The notes beneath the pieces are model-generated. The model saw only the letters and a list, made by a program, of their open reading frames with translations, was not told the DNA's origin and made no database searches. The translations under genes and the position numbers were made by a program. 64,000 bases of DNA from Sphagnum compactum (taxonomy: Eukaryota > Bryophyta > Sphagnopsida > Sphagnales): positions 13,038,557 to 13,102,556 of the forward strand of contig OZ234500.1 in NCBI GenBank assembly GCA_965153455.1, written 5' to 3'. This document shows, piece by piece, positions 24,120 to 36,057 of the stretch (position 1 is the first letter of the stretch; each line of letters begins with the position of its first letter).

Positions 24120-24770
24120 GTATTTGATCTATTAGCAAATACCCGTCTTTGCTAATTCAGGAATGTGGTAAACAGCAACTATCAGTGCTGGATGGGTATT
24201 TGATTTTCGTTAATAACCGTCAGGTCGAGTTATTTCAGAAACTCAAAGAACCATCCGATTTTCTGAAAGAACCGACAGTGTTCTGGGCGGTTATTTGACC
24301 GTTTCAAAAATAATCGAGAAGCATGATTCGTATACAATTGTAGCCTACTCACAATTGAATCTTCACTTTCTTGAGTTTGGCGTCTTAGTGGCTAAATTTG
24401 GCCTCACGAATGTTTTAAATTTGACCCGGGAGACCCTTGTTTGGTTTAAGGAGAAGGATATTTGTGATGTTCAGAAGAAACCGAAACAATTGGAGATTTA
24501 TGGTTTATACCCGTATTTGATGGTTATCAGAAATGGAAAGAGATAAGTGGTGGTTCTCAGCGTGAGGTATAACCATAGTTTTTTAAAAAAAGAATCGACA
24601 ATCGGTTCCCACGTATAAGCACAGTTTTCAGAAAATCTGAGAACCGAGTCCCATATATAATCACGGTTCTCAAAAGATCTGAGAACCGGTCAAATAACCT
24701 TCTGTAAAGCCGCCGATTCACTTGGCCACTTATTTTGTGAAGGAAAACTGCCAATTTTTTAAAGGCTTTT
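24120..24770. mobile_element. Foldback element, possible DNA-transposon remnant with a small ORF
   Basis: GGTTATTTGACCG at 24289-24301 is repeated in inverse at 24687-24699. The surrounding arms (about 24240-24301 and 24600-24699) share inverted GATTTTCTGAAA / GAACC motifs. The right arm has two imperfect direct copies of a ~45-base unit ending in TCTGAGAACC, plus a third, weaker copy at about 24550-24595. The interior is GC-richer than its surroundings and holds an 83-codon open frame (24295-24546, + strand) of unknown identity. No transposase motif is visible. Confidence 0.4.
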
Positions 24771-24779
24771 TGAAAAAAC

Positions 24780-25860
24780 CAGAGCCAAAGTTTTTTTTTT
24801 TTTAAATTTTTTAATTTTTTAATTTAATTTCCGAGTATCTTCAAAAAGTCAAAACATCCGAATTCTAAACTGGAACCAAAGGTTATTAAAAATATCAGAT
24901 AACCAACCAACACGGGTGTTTTGTTTTTACCATGGTATGAGTTGGGTGAGTCTGGGTACTAGGGTACCCAGTGGACTTTATCTGCAGTACAAAATGTTGA
25001 AAATACCCTACATAATTTATTTTTAAATTAATGTGAATTCAATGGATATATTATGTGATAGTAAAACATAAAATTAAGCATATGAATAAAATTAATAAAA
25101 TAAATCATATTAATGTGAATTTAATGGATATGTAGGACTATTGTGCTTTAATGGATATGTAGGATATGTTATGCTCTAAAACGGGCCCTGATGGACCCAT
25201 TGCCTGTCCTTAGGGAATGCCACTTGCCATAACGGGTTCGCCTCATTCGCCCATGCAGCATACCTATGTGGAATAGGCATGCGACTAACGCCACACACGT
25301 AAAGTAAAATACGACACAAATGTCAAAAATATCTTACCAATATAATATTCATTTGCCTACATGAATCAACAATGGAAACATGGGTTCCGCTCATGCAATA
25401 AGCCCTAGTAGACACATGGCCATCTTGTGGTACACCGTTCACCCTTATGGGATTGCTATGTTCCTAGGTCCGGTTGTTCATAGTATGTTAACCGGTTGTT
25501 CATAGTATGTTAAGGTGTGGGGTGGCAGATTATGTCATGTTTTCTTATTACATATAGTAAAGGACGTCGTGAAGCTTCCCCTAAATCCATCCCCTCATCC
25601 GTTCCAATGATGATCACATGGGTAATAGTAAACAAGGCATCACAAACACGCTGGCCCTGCCAATAGATAAGATGTTGTACATTTATCTACTGTGTTCACA
25701 CTCTGAACACCAAAACAATCCGTTCCAATCTAAACAGTCTAAACACTTTCACCAAACAAACTAGTTCACCTAATGTGAAACTGGTTCTAATAAGGTAAAA
25801 CTTCCAAAAGTTGGATCCAATGTGATAGTCCCACAGGGCCCAACAAAATGTGTCAAATAA
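24780..25860. other. Spacer before the NLR gene; short direct repeat
   Basis: No gene is seen. A 22-base unit (CCGGTTGTTCATAGTATG..) is perfectly duplicated at 25470-25491 and 25492-25513. A segment at about 25548-25615 (ACATATAGTAAAGGACGTCG, then GAAGCTT and an ATCC-rich run) recurs at 55553-55635. Confidence 0.6.
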
Positions 25861-26529
25861 ACGAAGCTTTCTGCTCTACTCATACTCCGCCATCTTACTC
25901 CTCCAAGCTTCAAGGATTCGTGGGCTGTGTGCACTAACAAGTCTGTTTCTACGCAATCGAACGAACTCGGTTCTTCTGTTTTCTTGACTGCGCAATCTGC
26001 TTCTCTGAAAGAAAGAAGGGGTTTTTCCAATCAGGAGTCGCGGATCTTAGTATGTGCATTAAGGGTAAACTCCGCAGCACGTAGGCTTTTTTCTTTCTCT
26101 TTGGAGATTTTTTGCAATTCTGGATCCGATATTCCGCACCTTGGCTCACACAAATTTTGCTGACTGTGCGGAAAGTTGAATTTTTTTTGACAGGTTTTTC
26201 ATGGTGACGACAGAAAAACATGGATTCTTGTTCCATGGAGAATGTGTATTGTTGTAGCTGCTGGATGACGTTGCGTTTCCAAAAGGCACTCAAGATTATA
26301 GATCTAAGCTGCACATAAGCGCTTGGGTGATGTATTTGTTGAAGGAATTTCCTGTATCTCTTCAGTAAATCCTCGGGAGCAACAGCAGCAGCTTGAGCGA
26401 TAGTCGGGATTGTCTCTGTAAGAGTACTTCAAACGCACGGAGTTGAGGGAGAAAGAAAAGCACCCCTTACTTCGCCAGTACCAAAGTGGAAGCAGGTCAG
26501 AGATCGTATACAGTGATATAAAAATCACA
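25860..26529 (+). promoter_or_regulatory. Probable promoter/leader region of the NLR gene
   Basis: This GC-richer block precedes the NLR ATG and has no long conserved ORF. Several out-of-frame ATGs (for example 26201, 26220 and 26234) could act as upstream start codons if they are within the mRNA. A GTAAAC donor-like site near 26066 and later AG sites could delimit a leader intron. The transcription start is not identifiable by eye. Confidence 0.35.
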
Positions 26530-29500
26530 ATGGTAGAACCTCTGTCTCTTTCCATTGCTGGGGCGGGGGTTTCTGCGCTGTTGAAACGAGTGATCGATGG
26601 GGTGGTCGAGGCTGCAGAAATCACCGTCTACTACAAGAAGTACTGCAAGGAGCTTCAGGACCTTCTTGAGAGACTGCAACCCCTAGTCGACGATGTTGGA
26701 CGCCAGACTTTACCGACCAATCTTGGAAATGCTTTTACAAGTGGGAGTGCGGTGGGTGCATGGTTGGATAAACTAAGGGACATGTTGGAGGACGCAGAGA
26801 CGGAAGTAAACAAGTGCATCGAGCAACAACCCAATTTTTCTCCTTGGTCCAGACACAAGATAGGTGAGGCCATCAAGAAAGTGACAAAGAGTTTGCAAGA
26901 GTTCTTACAGGATGCAGGTCTAGTTGGGGTGGTGTCACAAATAAGACATGCCAAATACTTTGAGAACATGATGAAGGAGAACCGTGAGTACATGTTGTCT
27001 TCAATGGAGAACATGATCAGGGAGCTCAGTGAGGATATTTCCCGTCTCAAGCGAGGGGAGAATGATTTGTCAAATGTCACACGGGAGCTCCTGGAAGGAA
27101 ATAGTACCCAATGTAGTGCTCAAGAGGTTACAGCCACAATACAATATGTATTGCAAAATCAATCAATTGGAACTAGTGATGGCATGTCAAGGGTAGATGA
27201 AACAGGGCAAAGAGTGCTAGACATCATGCAACTAAGGGTGGACATAGGAACATCTTCATCATCTTCTTGCCCAAGAGAGCAAAGAGCGTGTGAGGTTACT
27301 CAAAAATTGACAGATGTCCAAAGAGTGCCACCACTTGTGTTTGGTTTGGACAATTTTACTAAGAGATTGCAAAAATCCATAATCTCTAGTAGAAGTGACG
27401 CCAATTCTCGATCTATTGGAATTTGGGGCATGGGTGGTGTGGGAAAGACGCTTCTTGCTCAGATGTCTTACAATAGTCAAGAAGTGCGCCAACACTTTGA
27501 AGGAGGCAACTTGATTTGGCTCACTGCGAGCCAAACTCCCAGCATTAAAGGACTCTATGATAGCCTTTGGAGACAATTGGGTGTGGATGGAATGAAACCA
27601 ATGCAACTAGAGGAGTATAGGACTAGGCTTTACAACGAGTTTTTGAGGACCAAGGTATTTCTTGTTCTAGATGACGTTTGGGATGAAGGAGTTTTGGAGC
27701 AACTTGACTTGGCAAAAGGACGAGGTAGTGTCACTTTGGTGACCACTAGAAACCAACCCGTGTTGAAGAAAGCTGGAGTGATAGATGAAGATCAAGTGAA
27801 GATAAGTGTCCTTTCTCCAGAGGATAGTTGGAGGTTATTTTGTGTGCATGCATTTCTTGGGGGGTTGTTGAATGTTCCACTTGATGAACTACAACAAGTG
27901 GCTAAGTTGGTTGTTGATGAGTGTAGAGGTCTTCCTTTGGCTCTCAAGGTCATAGGTGGATCAATGATTGGGAAAACCATGTGTGAGGAATGGGAGTTCC
28001 AATTGAAACGTTTGCAAGCTTCTCGTACGCTACCACAACAAAGGGAGGAAGATGAATTGTTTGGTCGTCTCAAACTCAGCTATGACAATTTGGATAATGA
28101 TGATCCTCAATCCAAAGAATGTTTCTTAGATTTTGCAGCATTTCCTGAAGATCATGCGGTGCGTGTAAAAAAGTTGATCCAATTTTGGGAAAGGGAAGGG
28201 TCGGTGCCAATATGCATGGCAGACGATCCTACACAATATGCATACTATTTGGTGGGGTTGTTGATAGGGCGTTCATTAATTGAAGTGGATGAAAACAATG
28301 GTGAGTTTGCATGCAAAGTTCATGATGTGATGAGAGATTTGGCAATTCGCATAATACAATGCCAAAGACCTATAAGTCGTCTCTATCGGCCAAGCAAAGG
28401 GTTGGAAACATTTCCACATGATTGGAGGACAAACAAGGGGCAATCTTGTGAAGCTCGCAAGCTTTCACTTATGGAGAATGACTTGATCACGCTCAATGGT
28501 ATCACCTTCTTTGCACCCAAACTGCAGATTTTACTTCTTAACGACAATGAGCAATTGGAGGTAATGCCGAAACAATTCTTGAAAGGCATCCAAAATCTAA
28601 AGGTTTTAGATTTGAGCAATTGTTTCAAACTAGAATTTTTGCCTAAAGAGCTTGGAAATCTTAACCAATTAACCCATCTTGTTCTTTGGGCATGTTTAAA
28701 CTTGAAATATTTGCCTAAAGAGCTTGGGAAACTTACCCAATTGATCCACCTTGACCTTGGTTGTTGTTTGACGTTAGAAAAACTACCAAAATCAATTAGG
28801 TATTTGCAAAGTTTACAATGGTTCAATCTTCAAAGATGTAATCTCAATCACTTGCCTTCTATGATACGTGACTTGACAAAACTTCAGTACCTCAACTTGC
28901 ATGGATGTCGTGGGCTATTGGGCAAGCGTGTCACTGGCATGCAATGTTGGACACTACATGATCAAGCAAATTTTCAAGACATTTGCGAGTTGCCCTCTCT
29001 TTCAAAATTGTGTATAAGCGGAAGGAGTTGTGATGAAATCTCACCTCACCTATCTATGTTGGTGAACTTGAAATCATTCAACATTGCAGATTCTGGTAAT
29101 TTGGAAACTTTGTCAGATGCCATGCAAGCAATGGTGAATCTTGAAGATTTTAATTTACGAAACTGTGAGCCGATCAAAAGTGTTCCATCATGGATCACAT
29201 CATTCTCAAAACTCAAGGTGCTCAAATTGGTTCAAATGTCTTCCTTGGAAAGTCTTCCTGCATTAAACACTCTTAAAATGTTGTCAACTTTGAGCATTGA
29301 AGGGTGCAAGTTGATCAAGAAACTTCCAAACTCATTCACCTCATTAGATGCATTTCCAAGTTTAAAAGAATTGGTTTGTATCAATTCTGGATTAGTTGAG
29401 TTACCAGACTTGGAAAATGGTGCCATGCCAAAGTTGCAAATGTTAGATTTGAGATTCTGCCAATCTCTTAAAAAGTTGCCTCTTACTTTGATTTTCCTCA

Positions 29501-29604
29501 AAAACCTAAGGGTAGTGAAAATCTATAATTGCACAATTGAATTTCATAACTTGTGCAAGGAAGACTTTCAAAACTCGTGGCTTTGGGAGAGGTTTGAATT
29601 TTAA
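26530..29604 (+). CDS. NLR immune receptor, RPW8-like CC / NB-ARC / LRR
   Basis: This is an intracellular immune receptor of 1024 residues that appears intronless. The ATG at 26530 is the first in frame; the frame is open upstream without an ATG. The N-terminus MVEPLSLSIAGAG matches the MAEPL-type motif of non-flowering-plant NLRs. The bundle to about residue 140 resembles RPW8 (LQDLLERLQPLVDDV, EDAETEVNKCIEQ, KVTKSLQEFLQ). The NB-ARC has a P-loop GIWGMGGVGKT (about 297), kinase 2 VFLVLDDVW (about 376), RNBS-B GSVTLVTTRN (about 399), CRGLPLAL (465), RNBS-D CFLDFAAFPED (531) and VHD in place of MHD (597). About 12-14 LRRs follow (660-1010), rich in LPKELGNLxQLxxLxL units. There is no extra C-terminal domain. 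All nucleotide-binding motifs are intact, so it is probably functional. Effector specificity cannot be read from sequence. Broken relatives lie at 1.9 and 11.5 kb. Confidence 0.95.
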   Translation: MVEPLSLSIAGAGVSALLKRVIDGVVEAAEITVYYKKYCKELQDLLERLQPLVDDVGRQTLPTNLGNAFTSGSAVGAWLDKLRDMLEDAETEVNKCIEQQPNFSPWSRHKIGEAIKKVTKSLQEFLQDAGLVGVVSQIRHAKYFENMMKENREYMLSSMENMIRELSEDISRLKRGENDLSNVTRELLEGNSTQCSAQEVTATIQYVLQNQSIGTSDGMSRVDETGQRVLDIMQLRVDIGTSSSSSCPREQRACEVTQKLTDVQRVPPLVFGLDNFTKRLQKSIISSRSDANSRSIGIWGMGGVGKTLLAQMSYNSQEVRQHFEGGNLIWLTASQTPSIKGLYDSLWRQLGVDGMKPMQLEEYRTRLYNEFLRTKVFLVLDDVWDEGVLEQLDLAKGRGSVTLVTTRNQPVLKKAGVIDEDQVKISVLSPEDSWRLFCVHAFLGGLLNVPLDELQQVAKLVVDECRGLPLALKVIGGSMIGKTMCEEWEFQLKRLQASRTLPQQREEDELFGRLKLSYDNLDNDDPQSKECFLDFAAFPEDHAVRVKKLIQFWEREGSVPICMADDPTQYAYYLVGLLIGRSLIEVDENNGEFACKVHDVMRDLAIRIIQCQRPISRLYRPSKGLETFPHDWRTNKGQSCEARKLSLMENDLITLNGITFFAPKLQILLLNDNEQLEVMPKQFLKGIQNLKVLDLSNCFKLEFLPKELGNLNQLTHLVLWACLNLKYLPKELGKLTQLIHLDLGCCLTLEKLPKSIRYLQSLQWFNLQRCNLNHLPSMIRDLTKLQYLNLHGCRGLLGKRVTGMQCWTLHDQANFQDICELPSLSKLCISGRSCDEISPHLSMLVNLKSFNIADSGNLETLSDAMQAMVNLEDFNLRNCEPIKSVPSWITSFSKLKVLKLVQMSSLESLPALNTLKMLSTLSIEGCKLIKKLPNSFTSLDAFPSLKELVCINSGLVELPDLENGAMPKLQMLDLRFCQSLKKLPLTLIFLKNLRVVKIYNCTIEFHNLCKEDFQNSWLWERFEF

Positions 29605-30760
29605 TTAGTGACTCATTAGTTAGGATGAAAACCATGAGTGATTTTTTAAAAGAGAAGTTTTATTTTTATGAGAAATTGAAGTTAGTACACTTCTCAAACC
29701 AAAGTTGAACATATAGTGAAATAATATTTGAACATGTAACAAATTTTATTATGATCTTGTGATCTTGATTGTTACCCCAATTCTTTTATCCAAAATTTCA
29801 AGTTCCAAAAACTATTATTGCCAATTTTTTGAAAAACATAAGCAACTTTCATTGGACTTTTCTAGGTTATCTACTTGAATTAAGTAGCTTAGAGAATTAT
29901 CATGTGTAAATAGCCTAGAGGGGGTTGAAATACAAAACCCACCTAGATTTTAAGAAAAATGACTTTAAATGACTTAATCTAATGGTTTGCAAGTGTAATA
30001 GCCTAGAGAATTTGGTCCATTGAATAGAATGCCCAAGTATCTAATCTAACTTCAAACAAAGTGATTACAAATCACTGTTTGTAATTATTGCTTCTTGTCA
30101 CTTTGTAAGTGATTAATGATTACAAATCATCAAGTTTATAAATATTGTTTCTTAATTAACATTTTTAGAATCCTTGGAAGCATAATCCTCTTGGAAATCC
30201 ATTTGGTTAATTAATCCTTGTATCCATCATTTTCTAGTGTTTTCAAAGAACAAAATGTAACCATGTATAAATTTTCCAATGCAAATTAAGAAAGAATGTT
30301 TGAACATCAAGATTGTTGCCCGTTTCCAAGTAGGTCTAGTAATCAATGTGACATAATATGTTGTTAAAAAGTCCATTCCTCCACCCCAAACACTAAAATC
30401 AACAAACTAAAAGGCTTTATGATCAACATTGGCAATTTTTTCATCATACTTAATATGCAAACCAAAGGATCACTTTTCAATCCCATTCCACATGTTATGA
30501 GAAACTTGTCATAACAATTTTTTTTATAATAATGATTATCATGTTAAAAAAATATTTATCCAACATTTATTACACAAGTCACCCCTGGTGCATGTGTGTG
30601 AAACAATTGATTTTACTTCATCAAATATTTCTATCTCTTCACATTACACGAATATGTGTCCCATTTCATTATGTATTACACTAGATTTTGAATGAACTTG
30701 GACAAATTTATTATGGTAAAAATGGTCACCCCTTGAAGTTGTTATGAAATAATGAATTCA
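29605..30760. other. Spacer downstream of the NLR gene
   Basis: AT-rich, no gene seen. A local repeat of GTGATTACAAATCA(C/T) type lies at about 30060-30130. The NLR 3' UTR must lie at its start, but no canonical AATAAA close to the stop stands out. Confidence 0.5.
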
Positions 30761-31960
30761 TTAATAACTAAGATCAAATTCATTAATAGTTAATTCATTA
30801 TGCTAACCTCCTATGTTCATAATTACACTAAAGAACCTAAGTTAGGTTAGCCACCTAAGTTATTTTATGCATATCTAAACCATTTAACATACCAACTTAA
30901 AGTGCAAGTGTGAAAGTTTGAACTTCTCACCTCCCCTTATTTTTATGTTTGAGGAGCAAGTCCTTAACCATTGGACCATTACTTAAATAAGTGAAATAAT
31001 TTATCACCACATATTATTATGCACATTTTTTTTCTAACTTATGTTTAAGCTACCATAGGCTAGGTTTTTAAATTATCCCAAGTTATTCTTAAGTTACTGT
31101 AAATTATTTTAGGGTATTCCTAAGTTAATGTAAGTTAATCGGCCGTAGGCTATTTCTAAGTTATTTTTAGGTAATCCATCCTTTAGTAATCTAAGTTAAT
31201 ATTGTACCTTAAGTTAATCTAATTTATTCTAAGTTATTATAAATTATTTCACCTTAGACTAATTTCAAATATTTTTGGTTATTGCACCTTAGGTTATTTC
31301 ATTTTAGATTATTGTATCTTTCATTTTTGGATATTTCACCTTAAAATATGTAATATATTTTACCTTAGGTTTACGATTTAAGGTTTAAGGTAATATAATT
31401 TTAAATAACATAAGGTTACGTAACTTAAAATAGCTTAAGGTATAATTTATAATAACTTCAAATACCTATAATAACATATAATAGTCAAAATAGTTTTAAA
31501 TGGCCTAAGGTGAAATAACATAGAATAGATGATAATAGCTAATAATAGCTTTGGGTAAAATTGCTTATAATAGAAAAAAATAACATAAGGTAAAATAGTT
31601 TTAAATATCCTAAGGTGGAATAACCTAGAATAATTGATAATAAATTTTGGTAGAATAACAAAAAAAAACCTAAAATAGAATAACTTAAAATAACTTAAAA
31701 TAACCTTTAAAAAATAGCATAGGGTGAAATAATTTAAAATAATTAAAAAAACATGAAATAAAATAATTTAAAATAACTTTAAATAGCCTTGGGTATTTAA
31801 ACCAATAGCATCAAAATAAACTTAGTTTTAATAGTGAATTATTTCAATTAAAAATGAATTATGTCAACTAATAGTGAAATATGATGATTACATAATGAGC
31901 CTATAGTGAAATAATTTTAAACAAAGTGAAATGTCTAGGGTGGAATTAACTCATTTCATT
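30760..31960. repeat. Foldback repeat element built of TAAGTTATT / AAATAACCTAAGG units
   Basis: From about 31040 to 31375 the + strand is made of units like TTAGGTTATTTC and TAAGTTATTC. From about 31376 to 31800 it is made of the reverse complement (AAATAACCTAAGGTGAAATAAC). The whole could fold into one long imperfect hairpin. On the left is a short tRNA-like segment (about 30900-30985). The order of parts resembles the transposon nested at 37.5-40.3 kb. No protein is encoded. Confidence 0.6.
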
Positions 31961-34160
31961 TTTAAGGTTTGATAACGATTTAAACTAATGAATTGCACAT
32001 CACTTTTGTACTAATGTCATCACTATTTTCTAAATCGTTACCATCTACTTTTTGTAAATTTTATCGATCCTATACAATTATTGGTTGTTATAAAACCCAT
32101 ACATTAGTCTTCTCAATTTGAGGCCTATTCTCAAAATTCACAACTATTTGCAATTGCAAGTTATGCAAACACATTATGTCAATTTGACCAAAGAGTTACT
32201 AGTGTTATGATATTACAACATTATTTCCTTGGATAATCACTAGTCAAAACTAATGAGTAAACTAGTGAAGGAAATACATAACTTACATTGAATTATGAAC
32301 ACAAGATACAAAAATTATAAATGAAAGTTTCTTGGATAACTAATAAAGTGGAAATCAACCATTGAAGGCTTAAACTATGCATAAGAACAAATTTAAGGAA
32401 TTACCATGGCCATAAGTACTTTTGTTTTATTTTATCATGACACTACAAAAGATTTAGTCCAATCTTATCCACTTCATCTTTGGCATGATTGCACAACCAC
32501 TTAAATCCCACATTAAAAACTTGTACATTTATTGGAGAACGAATTTCATTACAAGGTAAATATTTTTCATTTTCACATGGAAAATGAAAGGTCACTTTAT
32601 GCAAACAAATTGGATTTCATGAGGACAATATGAGGGACAAATGTCCTTACTACACTAAGAATCCATACATGTAAGGGTGGTTACAACAACATTATTTTGT
32701 TTCAACCAATGTCACCATGAAACAAGACCCAAAAACACAAACATCTTATTACTAATTACAATGTAGTGAACTATTGGATATATTAGTTCAAATGAATTAG
32801 CACTCTGATAGGAACAATTGTGGGTTATTCTTTCCCCTTTTTTCGTTTAATTACATTCACCTTATCTATTATTTTTCTTTTATTGTGGAATTTTACTTAG
32901 CACCTTTGTTTCTCATCTGAAATTGGCTGAAATCAATTTTGTTTATTTCTTCATCAACTTGAATTCATTTAAGTCTCTAGTCAAAAATGTATCCCACGTC
33001 CTTTTAAAATGGTATGATGTTGTCATTTCTTCATCATGTTGTAATGCATATATGAATCCCTTCTTTTGTCTTTTTCTTGCAGTTCTTGTTTTTGGCTAAG
33101 TCCAAGGAATTCTTTCCATCAATGCTTATGGCATCCATCGCTTTGGGAAAATTGCAGCCTTTGGTTCTTCCCAAGATTTTTTCGCATTATTGCTTATTCT
33201 ACAAATTATATATTATCATTAAAATATTCGTTTGACATGTCATTCTCTTGTAACTGTGTTAAGTGTAGAACTATACTATAGTAATTAGACAAATTAGGAT
33301 GCATGGGAATAGTGAATAAAAGCTGTGATGTTTATTTTGGACAAGTTGGATAGAAAAGATTCAGTAGGAATAAAAAGGATAGTAGTGGAGGATGATTAGG
33401 TGAGATTAGGATTGTTGAAGTTGAATTCAAATCAATTTTAGGGTGGGAGACGAGAAGGAATTTAAGATGCCTTGGAGTTGGAAGTGTATTTTTTTGGAAC
33501 ACAAAGTTTGGAGTGAAGTAGTTTTCAAAGTTTAAATAACCTATGAAAAACACGTTATTTTCCATAATTTGTTGTTTTCTCTTTTCATCAATATGAGAAG
33601 TGGAACTATGGCATAATTGTTATAGATTCAACCATGCATATTCAAGTGCTATAAGATAATGTCGATTGAATTTCATTATGGATTATGTATTTGTTCAAGT
33701 ACATATTATGTGACTAGAAATTAACATGTTAAAAGAACAAAATCTGAATTTAAAACGATGTTGGAACATTAGGATTTACCATTTGGTGACCATCCTTGGG
33801 ATGAATTTGGGGTCAAAATTTCAGTTTTTATGATATGCCTTGGTTTTATTGTTTTGCAAGAAGTACAAAAATGTTATTGTGAAGAATTTTTATTTTTCTT
33901 TGATCTGCAAATTCAGAATTCGTGAGGAAAATTGTTAGGAATTAGATATGAACAAATAATTATTATTAAGATTTAAACATGTGGCAAAATAAAATTCCAA
34001 GGAAGAGTGGTAAAATGGAGACAAACATAAATCGAATGGTGACCCGAAGTCTACAAAAACAATTAGAACAAACAACAATGCAACAGAATGAAAAGGAAAA
34101 TGTAATAGAAGAAGAAATATAGTTTATGAATGACGTAATGTAGTTCTGTACTCTAGAAAA
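31960..34160. other. Spacer, no supported gene
   Basis: AT-rich with scattered short ORFs of no recognisable family. The 5' end of the downstream retrotransposon, including its LTR, may lie in the last part, but no TG...CA LTR pair could be matched by eye. Confidence 0.45.
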
Positions 34161-35814
34161 AATGCAATATATTATGCCAAGAATACCTAGGATAGAGGAA
34201 CGACATGCAAGGTACAAGACATTGTCTACAATAGATATGGAACCTCGAGAAGCATTTATTGGTAGAACAATGAGGCGATCCAGTGTTCAAGCAAGGTTAT
34301 CAATGAGGGAAAAACCTCTAGAAGTCAAACCAAAGGGGTGGGGACACAATGCAATCAAGGTTAGCCCTACATATCTGTAATGAAGGTTATAGGAAAGAAC
34401 AAAGATGAGTTTGTCAACCCAAAGACATGGTAATTTGTACAAATCCAAGGAGATATTACATATCCATTAAAAGGTATAAGGAGGTATGGAAACAAGATCC
34501 ACAGACAAAGGTTTTACTTGGTAATTTGTTTCATCTCAGTACTATCAAACCCATGAAGAGTGGGATGAAAGCTTGGACAACGATGAAGCTAAACAAATAT
34601 TACCATAATTGTTGAGATTGTATTATAGATTGAAGATCCAAAGGAACATGCTGTTGTAACTGAAATAGTTTATCAAACTGGGATGGAGAACAAAACTAAG
34701 CGCAACACTCCACCAATAGTGGCGATCAACATCAAAATATGGCCAGTGAACAATGTTAATGTAATGCAAACCAGTGAGTCCAAGATCAAGCACATTCATT
34801 GACCCATATTATTACTAAGAAAACATGTATAGAATAGATATAGTCAAAACATAGATAACAACTCAAATTCACAATCAATCATTGTAACTTCTATAGATAA
34901 AACGACCATTATCTTATGGATTGTCTGTTTATTAAGCGAGATGTATGAAATGCAATGATCACTCATTTCCACACCCAAAATAACTAGAATTTAGAAGATG
35001 ACCATAATCTATTGGCTATTTCGCCGAACGTGGTATTGGCAACACAACTACAAAACTACAAAAATCCACACAACACCACAAAGAAAGGTGATGTACAAAG
35101 GACTCCTTTTGAGGTCAAAATACCTCAAATCATTAAATTGCTTCATTCCGCTCCAGAAAGAATTAAGATGACTGCAAACCATCTTCAGCTCTAAGTAATG
35201 CAAGACTTATAAGTTCCAAAAGTACAAAGTTTGTGCCTAGATTAAGAAACAGGGCACGAGGTATATGCAAGTTAAGTTGGCTCAAAAGCGGCAAGAATCC
35301 TAGTCCCAAAAGTCCATATGAAGTCCATATATTAACACTAAAATGGAAAAAAACATTAAAAACCAATGTTGAATAGGCCCTATGTGGTGATTAATCAACT
35401 AGAATAAACTCCATATGAAAGGTTGCCCATTTAGAAAACTCTTTAACATACATGTTAGGGGAAAAAAATATTAATCCAACAAAAAATGACCAAGATTGGG
35501 ACTTTTGAAAATAAGGTTCAAATATGGTCATTCAAAGTCCATAGTTATTTGTTGGTTAAAGTTTTTTTTGTAATTATTATCAATCCATTTTTTTCCCCAT
35601 CATGATTTATATATTGAGTCCTTATAAAGAATATTGAAATGAAATCAAAATAAAAAAGTGCATTTGAATGTTAATGTAGAACCTAGGTTATAGTCCATAT
35701 GTTCATTTAAAAAGTCTAATACTATATGATTAGTGTATGTTTATTGAATTTCACCCTTCAATAAACATTCTTATTCAAGTTGGTAATCTTAATTTATAAA
35801 TATTTTTATCAAAT

Positions 35815-35930
35815 TGATGATTTACAATGCATCTATGGCATTTGAATAGAGTACACTTTGTATAAAGTCCATAACGGCACAAAAAGTGAGCCATTGTAGC
35901 TTGTATCTACCCCACTAGTAGATGCCATGG
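35815..35930. repeat. Single-arm copy of the hairpin element
   Basis: GATGATTTACAATGCAT, GGCATTTGAATAGAGTA, CACTTTGTATAAAGTCCA and AAAAAGTGAGCCA follow the order of the left arm of the hairpin at 59.0 kb. It lies inside the gag part of the Ty3/gypsy remnant. Confidence 0.65.
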
Positions 35931-36057
35931 TTCCACAACATGGTGGCATAACAATTCATGGAGGAATGATTAACATAGTATCGTAGGCTTTTACCATAGT
36001 TGATGATGGGGTGCAAGAAGTTATTGTGATGGCTACATACCCAAATAGATCTAGTTT

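Noticed and set aside
26304-29501. Several minus-strand ORFs of 60-147 codons over the NLR
   Set aside because: They are antisense shadows of a strongly conserved coding frame.
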